From: Costus lasius | Lineage: Eukaryota; Streptophyta; Magnoliopsida; Zingiberales; Costaceae | NCBI GenBank assembly: GCA_027563935.2 | Contig: CM050454.1 | Span: forward strand, 1,038,501-1,102,500 | Length of the DNA: 64,000 nucleotides | Direction: 5' to 3' | Part shown: one piece after another, positions 1-12,000 of the stretch | Numbering within the stretch: the first letter of the stretch is position 1 | Layout of the letters: every line of letters begins with the position of its first letter | Notes under the pieces: generated by a model | The model's input: only the letters and a program-made list of their open reading frames with translations | Database searches by the model: none | What the model was told of the DNA's origin: nothing | Position numbers and translations under genes: made by a program

Positions 1-73
1 TATATATAATGTCTTCGGAATGAGAAATAAGCACACAATTGAGGGGAGGACGAATGGATAAGGGCCATAAGGC

Positions 74-866
74 TAGGGCTGAGCATTTGGTATTTTGGTA
101 CCAGTACCAGTACCGAAATTTCGGTATCGAAGTACCGAACTTATTTTTTTGGTATCGGTACCAGTACCGAAGTACCGATATTTATATCGATACCAATACC
201 GATTTTCTGAAATTTATTTTGAAAAATTTTTGAAATACTGAACTAGGGCAGCGAAGGGAGGAAGAATGGCCGGCCAGAAGTTAGGGTTCGGTTCGGTGGC
301 TACTTTGGAGTTCGAACTTTAGAGAGAAGAATAGGGCAAAAAGATAAAACGAGGAATAGAGCTTTTCTAAGTGAGATTGTGAGAATTTAGAAGACTTGAT
401 TCTTAAAGCTAAATTGGATTTTAGACTTAAATCAAACATCAATCATCAATCAAGTGATTCAAGTGAATCAAGTATTTCAAACCCGATGTGGAAAACAGGA
501 AAAGTGAAAACAATATTGGCTTGGCTGGGTTGATTATTGATTAGAACTTAGAAGGTATATAGGTAAAGACATAAAGTGTAAAGAATGAATGGGCTGGCGG
601 TTGGGCTTGAATGGGCTAATTAGAATTGTCTCTTAGATAGTTATATATGTATTATTAATAAATAATAATAAATAAATAAATCGGTACTTCGGTACCATAA
701 AAAAACCTCAAAATTTTTTTTGATCCCAGTTCCGGTACCGCAATCCCAAATTAAAAATCGATACCGGTACTGAAATACCGAAGTACCAAAGTACCGGTAC
801 CAAAGTACCGAATATCAAAAATTTTGGTACGGTACTTCGATACCAGTACCGTATGCTCACCCCCTA
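74..866. mobile_element. hAT-like non-autonomous element, array unit 1
   Basis: It is a 793 bp element flanked by perfect 8 bp direct repeats CATAAGGC (66-73 and 867-874), the target-site length of hAT elements. The ends are imperfect inverted repeats: TAGGGCTGAGCAT on the left, and TAGGGGGTGAGCAT when the right end is read in reverse. Subterminal tracts are dense in GGTACC/GGTACT motifs in inverted orientation. There is no transposase. The inside is unique-looking sequence with no coding potential I can support. Confidence 0.8.
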
Positions 867-1998
867 CATAAGGCTGTCATAGCTTCCAAAATAGTACACA
901 GTAAGAATTTCAATACTAAAATGCACTACATTGCATTGGCAAGAAGGCTCAATCATTCTTACAGTAATAAAGAGTTGCTATATTTCCTTGAATTATGTGT
1001 GAGGTATCTAAATTTCCTATGTTAGGACTTTCTTTCTATGTTAGGTGCTATATTTTTTAACTAAAAATATTTTTTTAAAATATTATAAAGAAGTAATATA
1101 CATACTCTAAGCTAGACCTAGCAAAACCTGACCCGACCTGCTGACCTGACCTGACTCGACACGAAGTTAGGCGGGTTCGGATCAATCATAATCGTGTTCG
1201 GGTCGCCGGCAACAAGAGAGGCGCCGGTGGCAGACGGTATTTCTCGCTAGCGTGCCTCGAAGCTGAGACAGTGGTGAGGCTAGGGCATGCCAGAGCCTTA
1301 TATTGGGTGCAACGAGTAGGCGCCCGCCTATCTCGATGTTCTCCGCGCTCTTTGGAGATGCGGCGGCGAGAAAGGCCGAGGTCTTCACGGATTCGGAAAA
1401 ATATATAATCCTGGTTGTACAGGTTATTTTAATAATGATTATAGTTTAATAATTATGTATATTTTAATAATCATTAACGTAACAATGGTTTATTAATATA
1501 TTCGGTTAAATATGTATAATACATCTAAAAAGTATGAGTATGTCTAATTGAAATATATTTTAATTATTAATTATGTGATTTATAAAATAATAAGCATCAA
1601 TAGTATTTATTGTGGTTCATTATTAAATCACCCAAGGCAAAGAAAACGGTATATTATGTTTGTCATCTAAATTTACATTGTGTTTCTTTTAAAACTCAAA
1701 ACCTTGGCTTTGTTCTCTTGAACAAAAAATTGAAAAGAAAAAATAAAAAATATATTAAATTTAGACATAAAAACATATTAATACTATTGAATAGCTAAAA
1801 ACATATAAATTATATTTTTTATATACTATTTTAAAAAATAATTTTTAATGTAAAATTTGCTATCCTTAATTTTTTTTAGGTAGCCGCGGTCGCCTAAAAA
1901 ATTTGCTTCTTTTGTGACTTAAAAGTATATATAATGTCTTCAGAATGAGAAATAAGCACACAATTGAGGGGAGGACGAATGGATAAGGGCCATAAGGC

Positions 1999-2805
1999 TA
2001 GGGCTGAGCATTTGGTATTTTGGTACCAGTACCAGTACCGAAATTTCGGTACCGAAGTACCGAACTTATTTTTTTGGTATCGGTACCAGTACCGAAGTAC
2101 CGATATTTATATCGATACCAATACCGATTTTCTGAAATTTATTCTGAAAATTTTTTGAAATACCGAACTAGGGCAGCGAAGGGAGGAAGAATGGCCGGCC
2201 AGAAGTTAGGGTTCGGTTCGGTGGCTACTTTGGAGTTCGGACTTTAGAGAGAAGAATAGGGCAAAAAGATAAAACGAGGAATAGAGCTTTTCTGAGTGAG
2301 ATTGTGAGAATTTAGAAGACTTGATTCTTAAAGCTAAATTGGATTTTAGACTTAAATCAAACATCAATCATCAATCAAGTGATTCAAGTGAATCAAGTCT
2401 CTCGATTTCAAACCCGATGTGGAAAACAGGAAAAGTGAAAACAATATTGGCTGGGCTGGGCTGATTACTGATTAGAAATTAGAAGGTATATAGGTAAAGA
2501 CATAAAGTGTAAAGAATGAATGGGCTGGCGGTTGGGCTTGAATGGGCTAATTAGAATTGTCTCTTAGATAGTTATATATGTATTATTAATAAATAATAAT
2601 AAATAAATAAATCGGTACTTCGGTACCATAAAAAAACCTCAAAAATTTTTTTGAACCCTGTTCCGGTACCCGCAATCCCAAATTAAAAATCGATACCGGT
2701 ACTGAAATACCGAAGTACCAAAGTACCAAAGTATCGGTACCAAAGTACCGAATACCAAAAATTTTGGTACGGTACTTCGATACCAATATCGTATGCTCAC
2801 CCCTA
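1999..2805. mobile_element. hAT-like non-autonomous element, array unit 2
   Basis: This is the same element as in unit 1, 807 bp, with target repeats CATAAGGC at 1991-1998 and 2806-2813. It carries the B-type markers: one extra AAAGTACC repeat in the right subterminal tract and an 8 bp CTCTCGAT insertion near 2399. It was copied with the unit and is not a separate insertion. Confidence 0.8.
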
Positions 2806-3959
2806 CATAAGGCTGTCATACCTTCCAAAATAGTACACAGTAACAATTTCAATACTAAAATGCACTACATTGCATTGGCAAGAAGGCTCAATCATTCTTA
2901 CAGTAATAAAGAGTTGCTATATTTCCTTGAATTATTTGTGAGGTATCTAAATTTCCTATGTTAGGACTTTCTTTCTATGTTAGGTGCTTTATTTTTTAAA
3001 TAAAAATATTTTTTTAAAATATTATAAAGAAGTAATATACATACTCTAAGCTAGACCTAGCAAAACCTGACCCGACCTGCTGACCTGACCTGACTCGACA
3101 CGAAGTTAGGCGGGTTCGGATCAATCATAATCGTGTTCGGGTCGCCGGCAACAAGAGAGGCGCCGGTGGTAGACGGTAATTCTCGCTAGCGTGCCTCGAA
3201 GCTGAGACAGTGGTGAGGCTAGGGCACGCCAGAGCCTTATATTGGGTGCAACGAGTAGGCGCCCGCCTATCTCGATGTTCTCCGCGCTCTTCGGAGATGC
3301 GGCAGCGAGAAAGGCCGAGGTCTTCACGGATTCGGAAAAATATATAATCCTGGTTGTACAGGTTATTTTAATAATGATTATAGTTTAATAATTATGTATA
3401 TTTTAATAATCATTAACGTAACAATGGTTTATTAATATATTCGGTTAAATATGTATAATACATCTAAAAATTATGAGTATGTCCAATTGAAATATATTTT
3501 AATTATCAATTATGTGATTTATAAAATAATAAGCATCAATAGTATTTATTGTGGTTCATTATTAAATCACCCAAGGCAAAGAAAACGGTATATTATGTTT
3601 GTCATCTAAATTTACATTGTGTTTCTTTTAAAACTCAAAACCTTGGCTATGTTTTCTTGAACGAAAAATTGAAAAGAAAAAATAAAAAATATATTAAATT
3701 TAGACATAAAAACATATAAATTTAGACACAAAAACATATTAATACTATTGAATAGCTAAAAACATATAAATTATATTTTTTATAATTATTTTAAAAAATA
3801 ATTTTTAATGTAAAATTTGCTATCCTTAATTTTTTTTTAGGTAGCCGCGGTCTCCTAAAAAATTTGCTTCTTTTATGACTTAAAAGTATATATAATGTCT
3901 TCGGAATGAGAAATAAGCACACAATTGAGGGGAGGACGAATGGATAAGGGCCATAAGGC

Positions 3960-4749
3960 TAGGGCTGAGCATTTGGTATTTTGGTACCAGTACCAGTACC
4001 GAAATTTCGGTACCGAAGTACCGAACTTATTTTTTTGGTATCGGTACCAGTACCGAAGTACCGATATTTATATCGATACCAATACCGATTTTCTGAAATA
4101 TATTTTGAAAAATTTTTGAAATACCGAACTAGGGCAGCGAAGGGAGGAAGAATGGCCGGCCATAAGTTAGGGTTCGGTTCGGTGGCTACTTTGGAGTTCG
4201 GACTTTAGAGAGAAGAATAGGGCAAAAAGATAAAACGAGGAATAGAGCTTTTCTAAGTGAGATTGTGAGAATTTAGAAGACTTGATTCTTAAAGCTAAAT
4301 TGGATTTTAGACTTAAATCAAACATCAATCATCAATCAAGTGATTCAAGTGAATCAAGTATTTCAAACCCGATGTGGAAAACAGGAAAAGTGAAAACAAT
4401 ATTGGCTTGGCTGGGCTGATTACTGATTAGAACTTAGAAGGTATATAGGTAAAGACAAAGTGTAAAGAATGAATGGGCTGGCGGTTGGGCTTGAATGGGC
4501 TAATTAGAATTGTCTCTTAGATAGTTATATATGTATTATTAATAAATAATAATAAATAAATAAATCGGTACTTCGGTACCATAAAAAAACCTCAAAATTT
4601 TTTTTGATCCCAGTTCCGGTACCGCAATCCCAAATTAAAAATCGATACCGGTACTGAAATACCGAAGTACCAAAGTACCGGTACCAAAGTACCGAATACC
4701 AAAAATTTTGGTACGGTACTTCGATACCAGTACCGTATGCTCACCCCTA
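3960..4749. mobile_element. hAT-like non-autonomous element, array unit 3
   Basis: A 790 bp copy with CATAAGGC at 3952-3959 and 4750-4757. It carries the A-type markers, lacking CTCTCGAT and the extra AAAGTACC repeat. Confidence 0.8.
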
Positions 4750-5880
4750 CATAAGGCTGTCATAGCTTCCAAAATAGTACACAGTAAGAATTTCAATACT
4801 AAAATGCACTACATTGCATTGGCAAGAAGGCTCAATCATTCTTACAGTAATAAAGAGTTGCTATATTTCCTTGAATTATGTGTGAGGTATCTAAATTTCC
4901 TATGTTAGGACTTTCTTTCTATGTTAGGTGCTTTATTTTTTAAATAAAAATATTTTTTTAAAATATTATAAAGAAGTAATATACATACTCTAAGCTAGAC
5001 CTAGCAAAACCTGACCCGACCTGCTGACCTGACCTGACTCGACACGAAGTTAGGCAGGTTCGGATCAATCATAATCGTGTTCGGGTCGCCGGCAACAAGA
5101 GAGGCGCCGGTGGCAGACGGTATTTCTCGCTAGCGTGCCTCGAAGCTGAGACAGTGGTGAGGCTAGGGCACGCCAGAGCCTTATATTGGGTGCAACGAGT
5201 AGGCGCCCGCCTATCTCGATGTTCTCCGCGCTCTTCGGAGATGCGGCGGCGAGAAAGGCCGAGGTCTTCACGGATTCGGAAAAATATATAATCCTGGTTG
5301 TACAGGTTATTTTAATAATGATTATAGTTTAATAATTATGTATATTTTAATAATCATTAACGTAACAATGGTTTATTAATATATTCGGTTAAATATGTAT
5401 AATACATCTAAAAATTATGAGTATGTCTAATTGAAATATATTTTAATTATCAATTATGTGATTTATAAAATAATAAGCATCAATAGTATTTATTGTGGTT
5501 CATTATTAGATCACCCAAGGCAAAGAAAACGGTATATTATGTTTGTCATCTAAATTTACATTGTGTTTCTTTTAAAACTCAAAACCTTGGCTATGTTTTC
5601 TTGAACGAAAAATTGAAAAGAAAAAATAAAAAATATATTTAATTTAGACATAAAAACATATTAATACTATTGAATAGCTAAAAACATATAAATTATATTT
5701 TTTATAATTATTTTAAAAAATAATTTTTAATGTAAAATTTGCTATCCTTAATTTTTTTTAGGTAGCCGCGGTCGCCTAAAAAATTTGCTTCTTTTGTGAC
5801 TTAAAAGTATATATAATGTCTTCGGAATGAGAAATAAGCACACAATTGAGGGGAGGACGAATGGATAAGGGCCATAAGGC

Positions 5881-6684
5881 TAGGGCTGAGCATTTGGTAT
5901 TTTGGTACCAGTACCAGTACCGAAATTTCGGTACCGAAGTACCGAACTTATTTTTTTGGTATCGGTGCCAGTACCGAAGTACCGATATTTATATCGATAC
6001 CAATACCGATTTTCGGAAATTTATTCTGAAAATTTTTTGAAATACCGAACTAGGGCAGCGAAGGTAGGAAGAATGGCCGGCCAGAAGTTAGGGTTCGGTT
6101 CGGTGGCTACTTTGGAGTTCGGACTTTAGAGAGAAGAATGGGGCAAAAAGATAAAACGAGGATTAGAGCTTTTCTAAGTGAGATTGTGAGAATTTAGAAG
6201 ACTTGATTCTTAAAGCTAAATTGGATTTTAGACTTAAATCAAACATCAATCATCAATCAAGTGATTCAAGTGAATCAAGTCTCTCGATTTCAAACCCGAT
6301 GTGGAAAACAGGAAAAGTGAAAACAATATTGGCTTGGCTGGGCTGATTACTGATTAGAACTTAGAAGGTATATAGGTAAAGACAAAGTGTAAAGAATGAA
6401 TGGGCTGGCGGTTGGGCTTGAATGGGCTAATTAGAATTGTCTCTTAGATAGTTATATATGTATTATTAATAAATAATAATAAATAAATAAATCGGTACTT
6501 CGGTACCATAAAAAAACCTCAAAATTTTTTTTGATCCCAGTTCCGGTACCGCAATCCCAAATTAAAAATCGATACCGGTACTGAAATACCGAAGTACCAA
6601 AGTACCAAAGTACCGGTACCAAAGTACCGAATACCAAAAATTTTGGTACGGTACTTCGATACCAATACCATATGCTCACCCCTA
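5881..6684. mobile_element. hAT-like non-autonomous element, array unit 4
   Basis: An 804 bp copy with target repeats CATAAGGC (5873-5880) and CATAAGTC (6685-6692), so one target copy has a substitution. It carries the B-type markers. Confidence 0.8.
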
Positions 6685-7838
6685 CATAAGTCTGTCATAG
6701 CTTCCAAAATAGTACACAGTAACAATTTCAATACTAAAATGCACTACATTGCATTGGCAAGAAGGCTCAATCATTCTTACAGTAATAAAGAGTTGCTATA
6801 TTTCCTTGAATTATGTGTGAGGTATCTAAATTTCCTATGTTAGGACTTTCTTTCTATGTTAGGTGCTTTATTTTTTAAATAAAAATATTTTTTTAAAATA
6901 TTATAAAGAAGTAATATACATACTCTAAGCTAGACCTAGCAAAACCTGACCCGACCTGCTGACCTGACCTGACTCGACACGAAGTTAGGCGGGTTCGGAT
7001 CAATCATAATCGTGTTCGGGTCGCCGGCAACAAGATAGGCGCCGGTGGCAGACGGTATTTCTCGCTAGCGTGCCTCGAAGCTGAGGCAGTGGTGAGGCTA
7101 GGGCACGCCAGAGCCTTATATTGGGTGCGACGAGTAGGCGCCCGCCTATCTCGATGTTCTCCGCGTTCTTCGGAGATGCGGCGGCGAGAAAGGCCGACGT
7201 CTTCTCGGATTCGGAAAAATATATAATCCTGGTTGTACAGGTTATTTTAATAATGATTATAGTTTAATAATTATGTATATTTTAATAATCATTAACGTAA
7301 CAACGGTATATTAATATATTCGGTTAAATATGTATAATACATCTAAAAATTATGAGTATGTCTAATTGAAATATATTTTAATTATCAATTATGTGATTTA
7401 TAAAATAATAAGCATCAATAGTATTTATTGTGGTTCATTATTAAATCACCCAAGGCAAAGAAAACGGTATATTATGTTTGTCATCTAAATTTACATTGTG
7501 TTTCTTTTAAAACTCAAAACCTTGGCTATGTTTTCTTGAACGAAAAATTGAAAAGAAAAAATAAAAAATATATTAAATTTAGACATAAAAACATATAAAT
7601 TTAGACACAAAAACATATTAATACTATTGAATAGCTAAAAACATATAAATTATATTTTTTATAATTATTTTAAAAAATAATTTTTAATGTAAAATTTGCT
7701 ATCCTTAATTTTTTTTTAGGTAGCCGCGGTCGCCTAAAAAATTTGCTTCTTTTATGACTTAAAAGTATATATAATGTCTTCGGAATGAGAAATAAGCACA
7801 CAATTGAAGGGAGGACGAATGGATAAGGGCCATAAGGC

Positions 7839-8380
7839 TAGGGCTGAGCATTTGGTATTTTGGTACCAGTACCAGTACCGAAATTTCGGTACCGAAGTAC
7901 CGAACTTATTTTTTTGGTATCGGTACCAGTACCGAAGTACCGATATTTATATCGATACCAATACCGATTTTCTGAAATTTATTTTAAAAAATTTTTGAAA
8001 TACCGAACTAGGGCAGCGAAGGGAGGAAGAATGGCCGGCCAGAAGTTAGGGTTCGGTTCGGTGGCTACTTTGGAGTTCGGACTTTAGAGAGAAGAATAGG
8101 GCAAAAAGATAAAACGAGGATTAGAGCTTTTCTAAGTGAGATTGTGAGAATTTAGAAGACTTGATTCTTAAAGCTAAATTGGATTTTAGACTTAAATCAA
8201 ACATCAATCATCAATCAAGTGATTCAAGTGAATCAAGTCTCTCGATTTCAAACCCGATGTGGAAAACAGGAAAAGTGAAAACAATATTGGCTGGGCTGGG
8301 CTGATTACTGATTAGAAATTAGAAGGTATATAGGTAAAGACATAAAGTGTAAAGAATGAATGGGCTGGCGGTTGGGCTTG
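7839..8380. mobile_element. hAT-like element, array unit 5, left part
   Basis: The left target repeat is at 7831-7838. The element runs to 8,380, where it breaks inside the motif GGGCTTGA and continues as LTR sequence. A right part resumes at 10486 and ends at 10774 with its target repeat at 10775-10782. About 36 bp are present on both sides of the LTR element, so this is not a simple insertion. Confidence 0.75.
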
Positions 8381-10485
8381 ACCCGGTTAATTTCTTCCGC
8401 GGTTGGGCTGGGCTGGGTGCATTGCTTGGGCTTGGCTGCAGGATTGGGCTTGGGCCGGACTGCCTGAACTGGGCCCTAACAATTCTCCCCCACCTGATTT
8501 GAACATCGCCCTCGATGTTCCATGCAAGTTGAACACTGGCCCTCCAATGTTCAAAGTCCTCCATCTTCTATCTCCAGTCTGATGATGAATGTTTGCGGCA
8601 CCATGCTTATAGCAACCTGCATCAACAAATTTGTCAAGGATAATTTCGGACCTATGGGTCATGGGCCCACAATAATCTTGCTTCACCATATTTGCTGAAC
8701 TCAGCTGAACCTCGATGTCCCCTGACACCAGTAACGACGCCCCTGGCGCCGGCATCAACGCCCCCTGGTGTTGGCATCAATGCTATGCATTGGCATCAAC
8801 ACGCCTTGGTGTTGGCATCAATGCTATGCATTGGCATCAACATGCCCTGGTGTTGGCATCAAAGCCCTCTGCTTTGGAAAAAGGATCCGCTGACCCCTCT
8901 TCATCACCCTCCTGGTGATGGCATCAGAGCCTCCTGCTCCGGGAAGTGATCTTGCAATCATTGAGCTCTTATAGAGTTCTCCCTCGATGTCCCCTGACAT
9001 CGGCATCGACGTCCCTGACATCGGCATCAATGCTCTTAGACATTGGCATCAACACACCATAGTGTTGGCATCAGGGCCCCTGCCCTGGAAGGACGACGCT
9101 CCTCGTCGTCGCCGGTAGTGATGTTGCTCCTCTCGGATCTTTCTGATTCACCATCATGGCTGAATCTTAGCTCTGATACCTGTTGTCACGCCCTGGTCGG
9201 ATCGGCCTGAAAACAGCGCTTATCCGTTGTCTCAGGGCCGTCCGGCGGAACACCGGAACGCAACTCACTCTAGGGTTTCCGACCCGAAATTAGAAACCCT
9301 AATTACCCCGATTAATTTTTATCCCCAAAATACAATTCACACGGAGAAAACCCTAACCCTAATCCGATCAAAACCCTAAAATCCAAAATACCTCTCTGGT
9401 CAACGATTTTGACCAGTCAACGTCGACTTCGCCGGATTAAATCGAATCGCTGACGTCCGCCTGACGTCAGCGTCTGAAATTGGTTTCTGCCGCGTCAATT
9501 CGAATTGTTGCTGGCGTCATGCCGACGTCAGCCGCCGAATTCGAAATCGAATCGATTTCGATCGAGATTGCGGTTTGATCGTTGACTTCTGCCTCGTTTC
9601 GAACGCCCGACGCGTTCGAAACTCGCGTAGTCTTCAACCTCGCGACGCCGCCCGCGTCGTCGTTGCAGTCGAGCGCCGCCGCGCCCTAGCGTTGGCCGAG
9701 AAAGGGGAAGGCCGCCTGCCTCCCTCCGACCTCGTCGCCGGTAGCCGCCTGCTGCCGGAATCACCCAACAATGCCTGCTGCCGCGTTCGAAGAACTTTGA
9801 GAACAGGGGAATGGAGAAATCAGAAAAGAAACTTTTATTTCACCGTCAAAGGATTACAAACTCCTCTCTGCGCCGACGACCACTCTCGTCGGTGCCTCCA
9901 TCCCTCCCTCGCCGGTCATCGCCGGTTACAAGCTCTCATTGACCTCTTTCTCTCGTCGGCACCTCCGCGCCGACCTTCGCCCCCTGGCGGCATCAGAGCC
10001 CTGCTCTGGAAGAGGCGACGGCGCCCTCGCCGTCGCCGGTGGAGACGCTCCCCGGCACTCTCTGTGGTGGCGCTTCCGCACGCCCCGATTCCCGTCGTCC
10101 AGCGCTTCTTAAAGGGAAGAGCCGCCGCTCGTTCCCGATTCTAGCGGGGAAGACGCGGTCGTCCGCCTCCGACTCCTCTGCTCGACGCCGCCCGCGCCGC
10201 TCGCGTCCGCTTCCTCGTCGTTGTCCGCGTCCGTCGCACGCGGTGGCGAGCTCGCGTGGCTCGCGTCCGAAGCGTTCGCACGCTGCAACGCGTACACGCT
10301 CGCGCACGCGTCTGCGTTGATGTCGCTGAAGCTGTCTTCCCAAATCTCGCAGCCGCCTCGATTTCGGGTCAACATCCAATGTTGACCCGGTTAATTTCTT
10401 CCGCGGTTGGGCTGGGCTGAGTGCATTGCTTGGGCTTGGCTGCAGGATTGGGCTTGGGCCGGACCGCCTGAACCGGGCCCTAACA
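8378..10485 (-). mobile_element. LTR miniature element (family 1), left LTR truncated
   Basis: Read on the minus strand: an LTR at 10485-9184 (1302 bp, TG...CA ends, TGTTAGGGCCC to GGCGTGACA); a primer site GGTATCAGAGC at 9180-9170, complementary to initiator tRNA-Met; about 700 bp of non-coding interior; a polypurine tract GTGGGGGAGAAT beside 8482; then only about 104 bp of the second LTR (8481-8378). There is no gag or pol, so it is a TRIM/LARD-type passenger. The GC-rich ORFs within the LTR are not credible genes. The junction at 8378-8381 shows TTGA microhomology with the hAT-like unit. A complete copy is at 38871-42186. Confidence 0.85.
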
Positions 10486-10774
10486 TAAAGTGTAAAGAAT
10501 GAATGGGCTGGCGGTTGGGCTTGAATGGGCTAATTAGAATTGTCTCTTAGATAGTTATATATGTATTATTAATAAATAATAATAAATAAATAAATCGGTA
10601 CTTCGGTACCATAAAAAAATCTCAAAATTTTTTTTGATCCCGGTACCGGTACCCGCAATCCCGAATTAAAAATCGGTACCCATACTGAAGTACCGAAGTA
10701 CCGAAGTACCAAAGTACCGAATACCGAAAATTTCGGTACGGTACTTCGGTATCAGTACCGTATGCTCACCCCTA
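10486..10774. mobile_element. hAT-like element, right part, after the LTR element
   Basis: It resumes at TAAAG (10486-10490), the 5 bp target site of the LTR element, and ends with inverted terminus TGCTCACCCCTA at 10774 and target repeat CATAAGGC at 10775-10782. Some substitutions relative to the array copies occur in the GGTACC tract. Confidence 0.75.
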
Positions 10775-10782
10775 CATAAGGC

Positions 10783-11019
10783 TGTCATAGCTTCCAAAAT
10801 AGTACACAGTAAGAATTTCAATACTAAAATGCACTACATTGCATTGGCAAGAGGGCTCAATCATTCTTACAGTAATAAAGAGTTGCTATATTTCCCTGAA
10901 TTCTGTGTGAGGTATCTAAATTTCCTATGTTAGGACTTTCTTTCTATGTTAGGTGCTTTATTTTTAACTAAAAATATTTTTTTAAAATATTATAAAGAAG
11001 TAATATACATACTCTAAGC
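10783..11019. repeat. Unit flank shared with the array
   Basis: This is non-coding DNA matching the region right of the hAT-like element in every array unit. It includes an arm of the AT-rich MITE family, marked by CTATGTTAGGTGCTTTA and AAGAAGTAATATACATACTC. Confidence 0.7.
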
Positions 11020-11549
11020 TAGACCTAGCAAAACCTGACCCGACCTGCTGACTTGACCTGACTCGACACGAAATTAGGCGGGTTCGGATAAACCATAATC
11101 GTGTTCGGGTCATAAACAGGTCAACCCGTTTATGACCCGAAAATAATCGGGTCGTGTCGGGTTGTAAACGGGTTGACTCGCTTAACCCGATTACATTATA
11201 TATTTATAGGTAAAAAATTTAAATATAGGCTCACCTAACTCCCATTACTAGCCTATAAGCCCAAATATATTCTAATTATCTTTTAACATATATTTTGGCC
11301 CACACATAAGCCCAAAATTTTATTAATTTTAATAGAATTTTTTTATCAATTTATTATTTATATTTAAAATATAAATGATAAACGGGTTGTTCGGGTCGTG
11401 TCGGGTTAACCTGATTATATTCAGGTCGTGTTCGTGTTAGACAATTTAACCCAATTAATTAAACGGGTCATGTTCGGGTTGGCTTAATCGGGTCACATGT
11501 CAGCTGACACGACCCATTTATGACCCGCTGATCCGAATTGTCAGGTCTA
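11020..11549. mobile_element. Foldback MITE rich in GACCCG motifs, F1
   Basis: The 530 bp element has inverted ends TAGACCT and AGGTCTA and many inverted copies of GGGTCGTGTCGGGTT-like motifs. AGC is repeated on each side (11017-11019 and 11550-11552), a possible 3 bp target repeat. There is no ORF. In the array only the leftmost 90 bp or so survive, up to the GGTC at 11108-11111 that marks the F-box deletion junction. Confidence 0.65.
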
Positions 11550-11556
11550 AGCATTT

Positions 11557-12000
11557 CAATGGTACCAATATTGTTATAAAAAAAATTTACGCACGATAAG
11601 AAATTAACAAAAATATTATCGTATAAATTTAAGGCCAAATAGTAGCCATAAATTTTTACGATAATATTTTTTTTTTAATTTCTTACCGTGCGTAATTTTT
11701 TTTATAACAATATTGGTACCATTGAAAAGTTTAGAGTACGTAGATTACTTCTTTATAATTTTTTTTAAAAAAATATTTTTAATACAAAAATGAATCACCT
11801 AATATAAGTTTTTCTATGTTAGGTGTTTTGTTTTTTAACTAAAAATATTTTTTTTTGAAAAAAATTATAAAGAAGTAATGTACACACTCTAAACTTTTCA
11901 ATGGTACCAATATTATCATAAAAAAAATTTATGCACGATAAAAAATTAATAAAAATATTATCATAAAAATTTAAGGCCAAATAGTAATCATAAATTCCAA
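11557..12000. mobile_element. AT-rich long-hairpin MITEs, F1
   Basis: Arms such as GGTACCAATATTGTTATAAA (near 11562) return inverted near 11700, around a centre AAGGCCAAATAGTAGCC. A second partial copy follows head-to-tail from about 11810. The same family occurs at 19830-20440 and 43255-43690, and arm fragments occur in each array unit. It is non-coding. Confidence 0.65.

Larger units (their letters stand above)
1..8380. repeat. Tandem array of ~1.94 kb units, about 4.3 copies
   Basis: Five head-to-tail units can be aligned by eye, with equivalent points at 39, 1964, 3925, 5846 and 7804, giving periods of 1925, 1961, 1921 and 1958 bp. Each unit holds a hAT-like element of about 0.8 kb, about 240 bp of flank, a stretch also found on both sides of the F-box gene (as at 10783-11111 and 14688-15215), and about 200 bp of AT-rich DNA. 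No coding gene is present: the small ORFs rich in Tyr, Arg and Gln only read through GGTACC-type repeats. Units alternate between two types (see findings). The last unit is cut at 8,380 by an LTR element fragment. The left end of the array lies outside the window. Confidence 0.95.

Noticed and set aside
39..233. Tyr/Arg/Gln-rich ORFs repeated in every array unit (FWYQYQYRNFG type)
   Set aside because: They are translations of GGTACC/GTACCGA repeats in the hAT-like element's subterminal tract. There is no start context, splice structure or conserved domain.
1..8380. Centromeric or subtelomeric satellite
   Set aside because: There are only about four units, each containing a transposon and gene-flank DNA, and no telomere-type repeat is near.
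8692..9030. Peptide repeats with GINAMHWHQHALVLAS in the LTR element interior
   Set aside because: They arise from a short tandem GGCATCAACACGCCCTGGTG-type repeat in a non-coding interior; frames differ between copies.
9528..10379. Arg/Ala-rich ORFs up to 191 codons, repeated at 39204-40244 and 41229-42080
   Set aside because: They lie wholly inside GC-rich LTRs, overlap on both strands and resemble no gag or pol domain.
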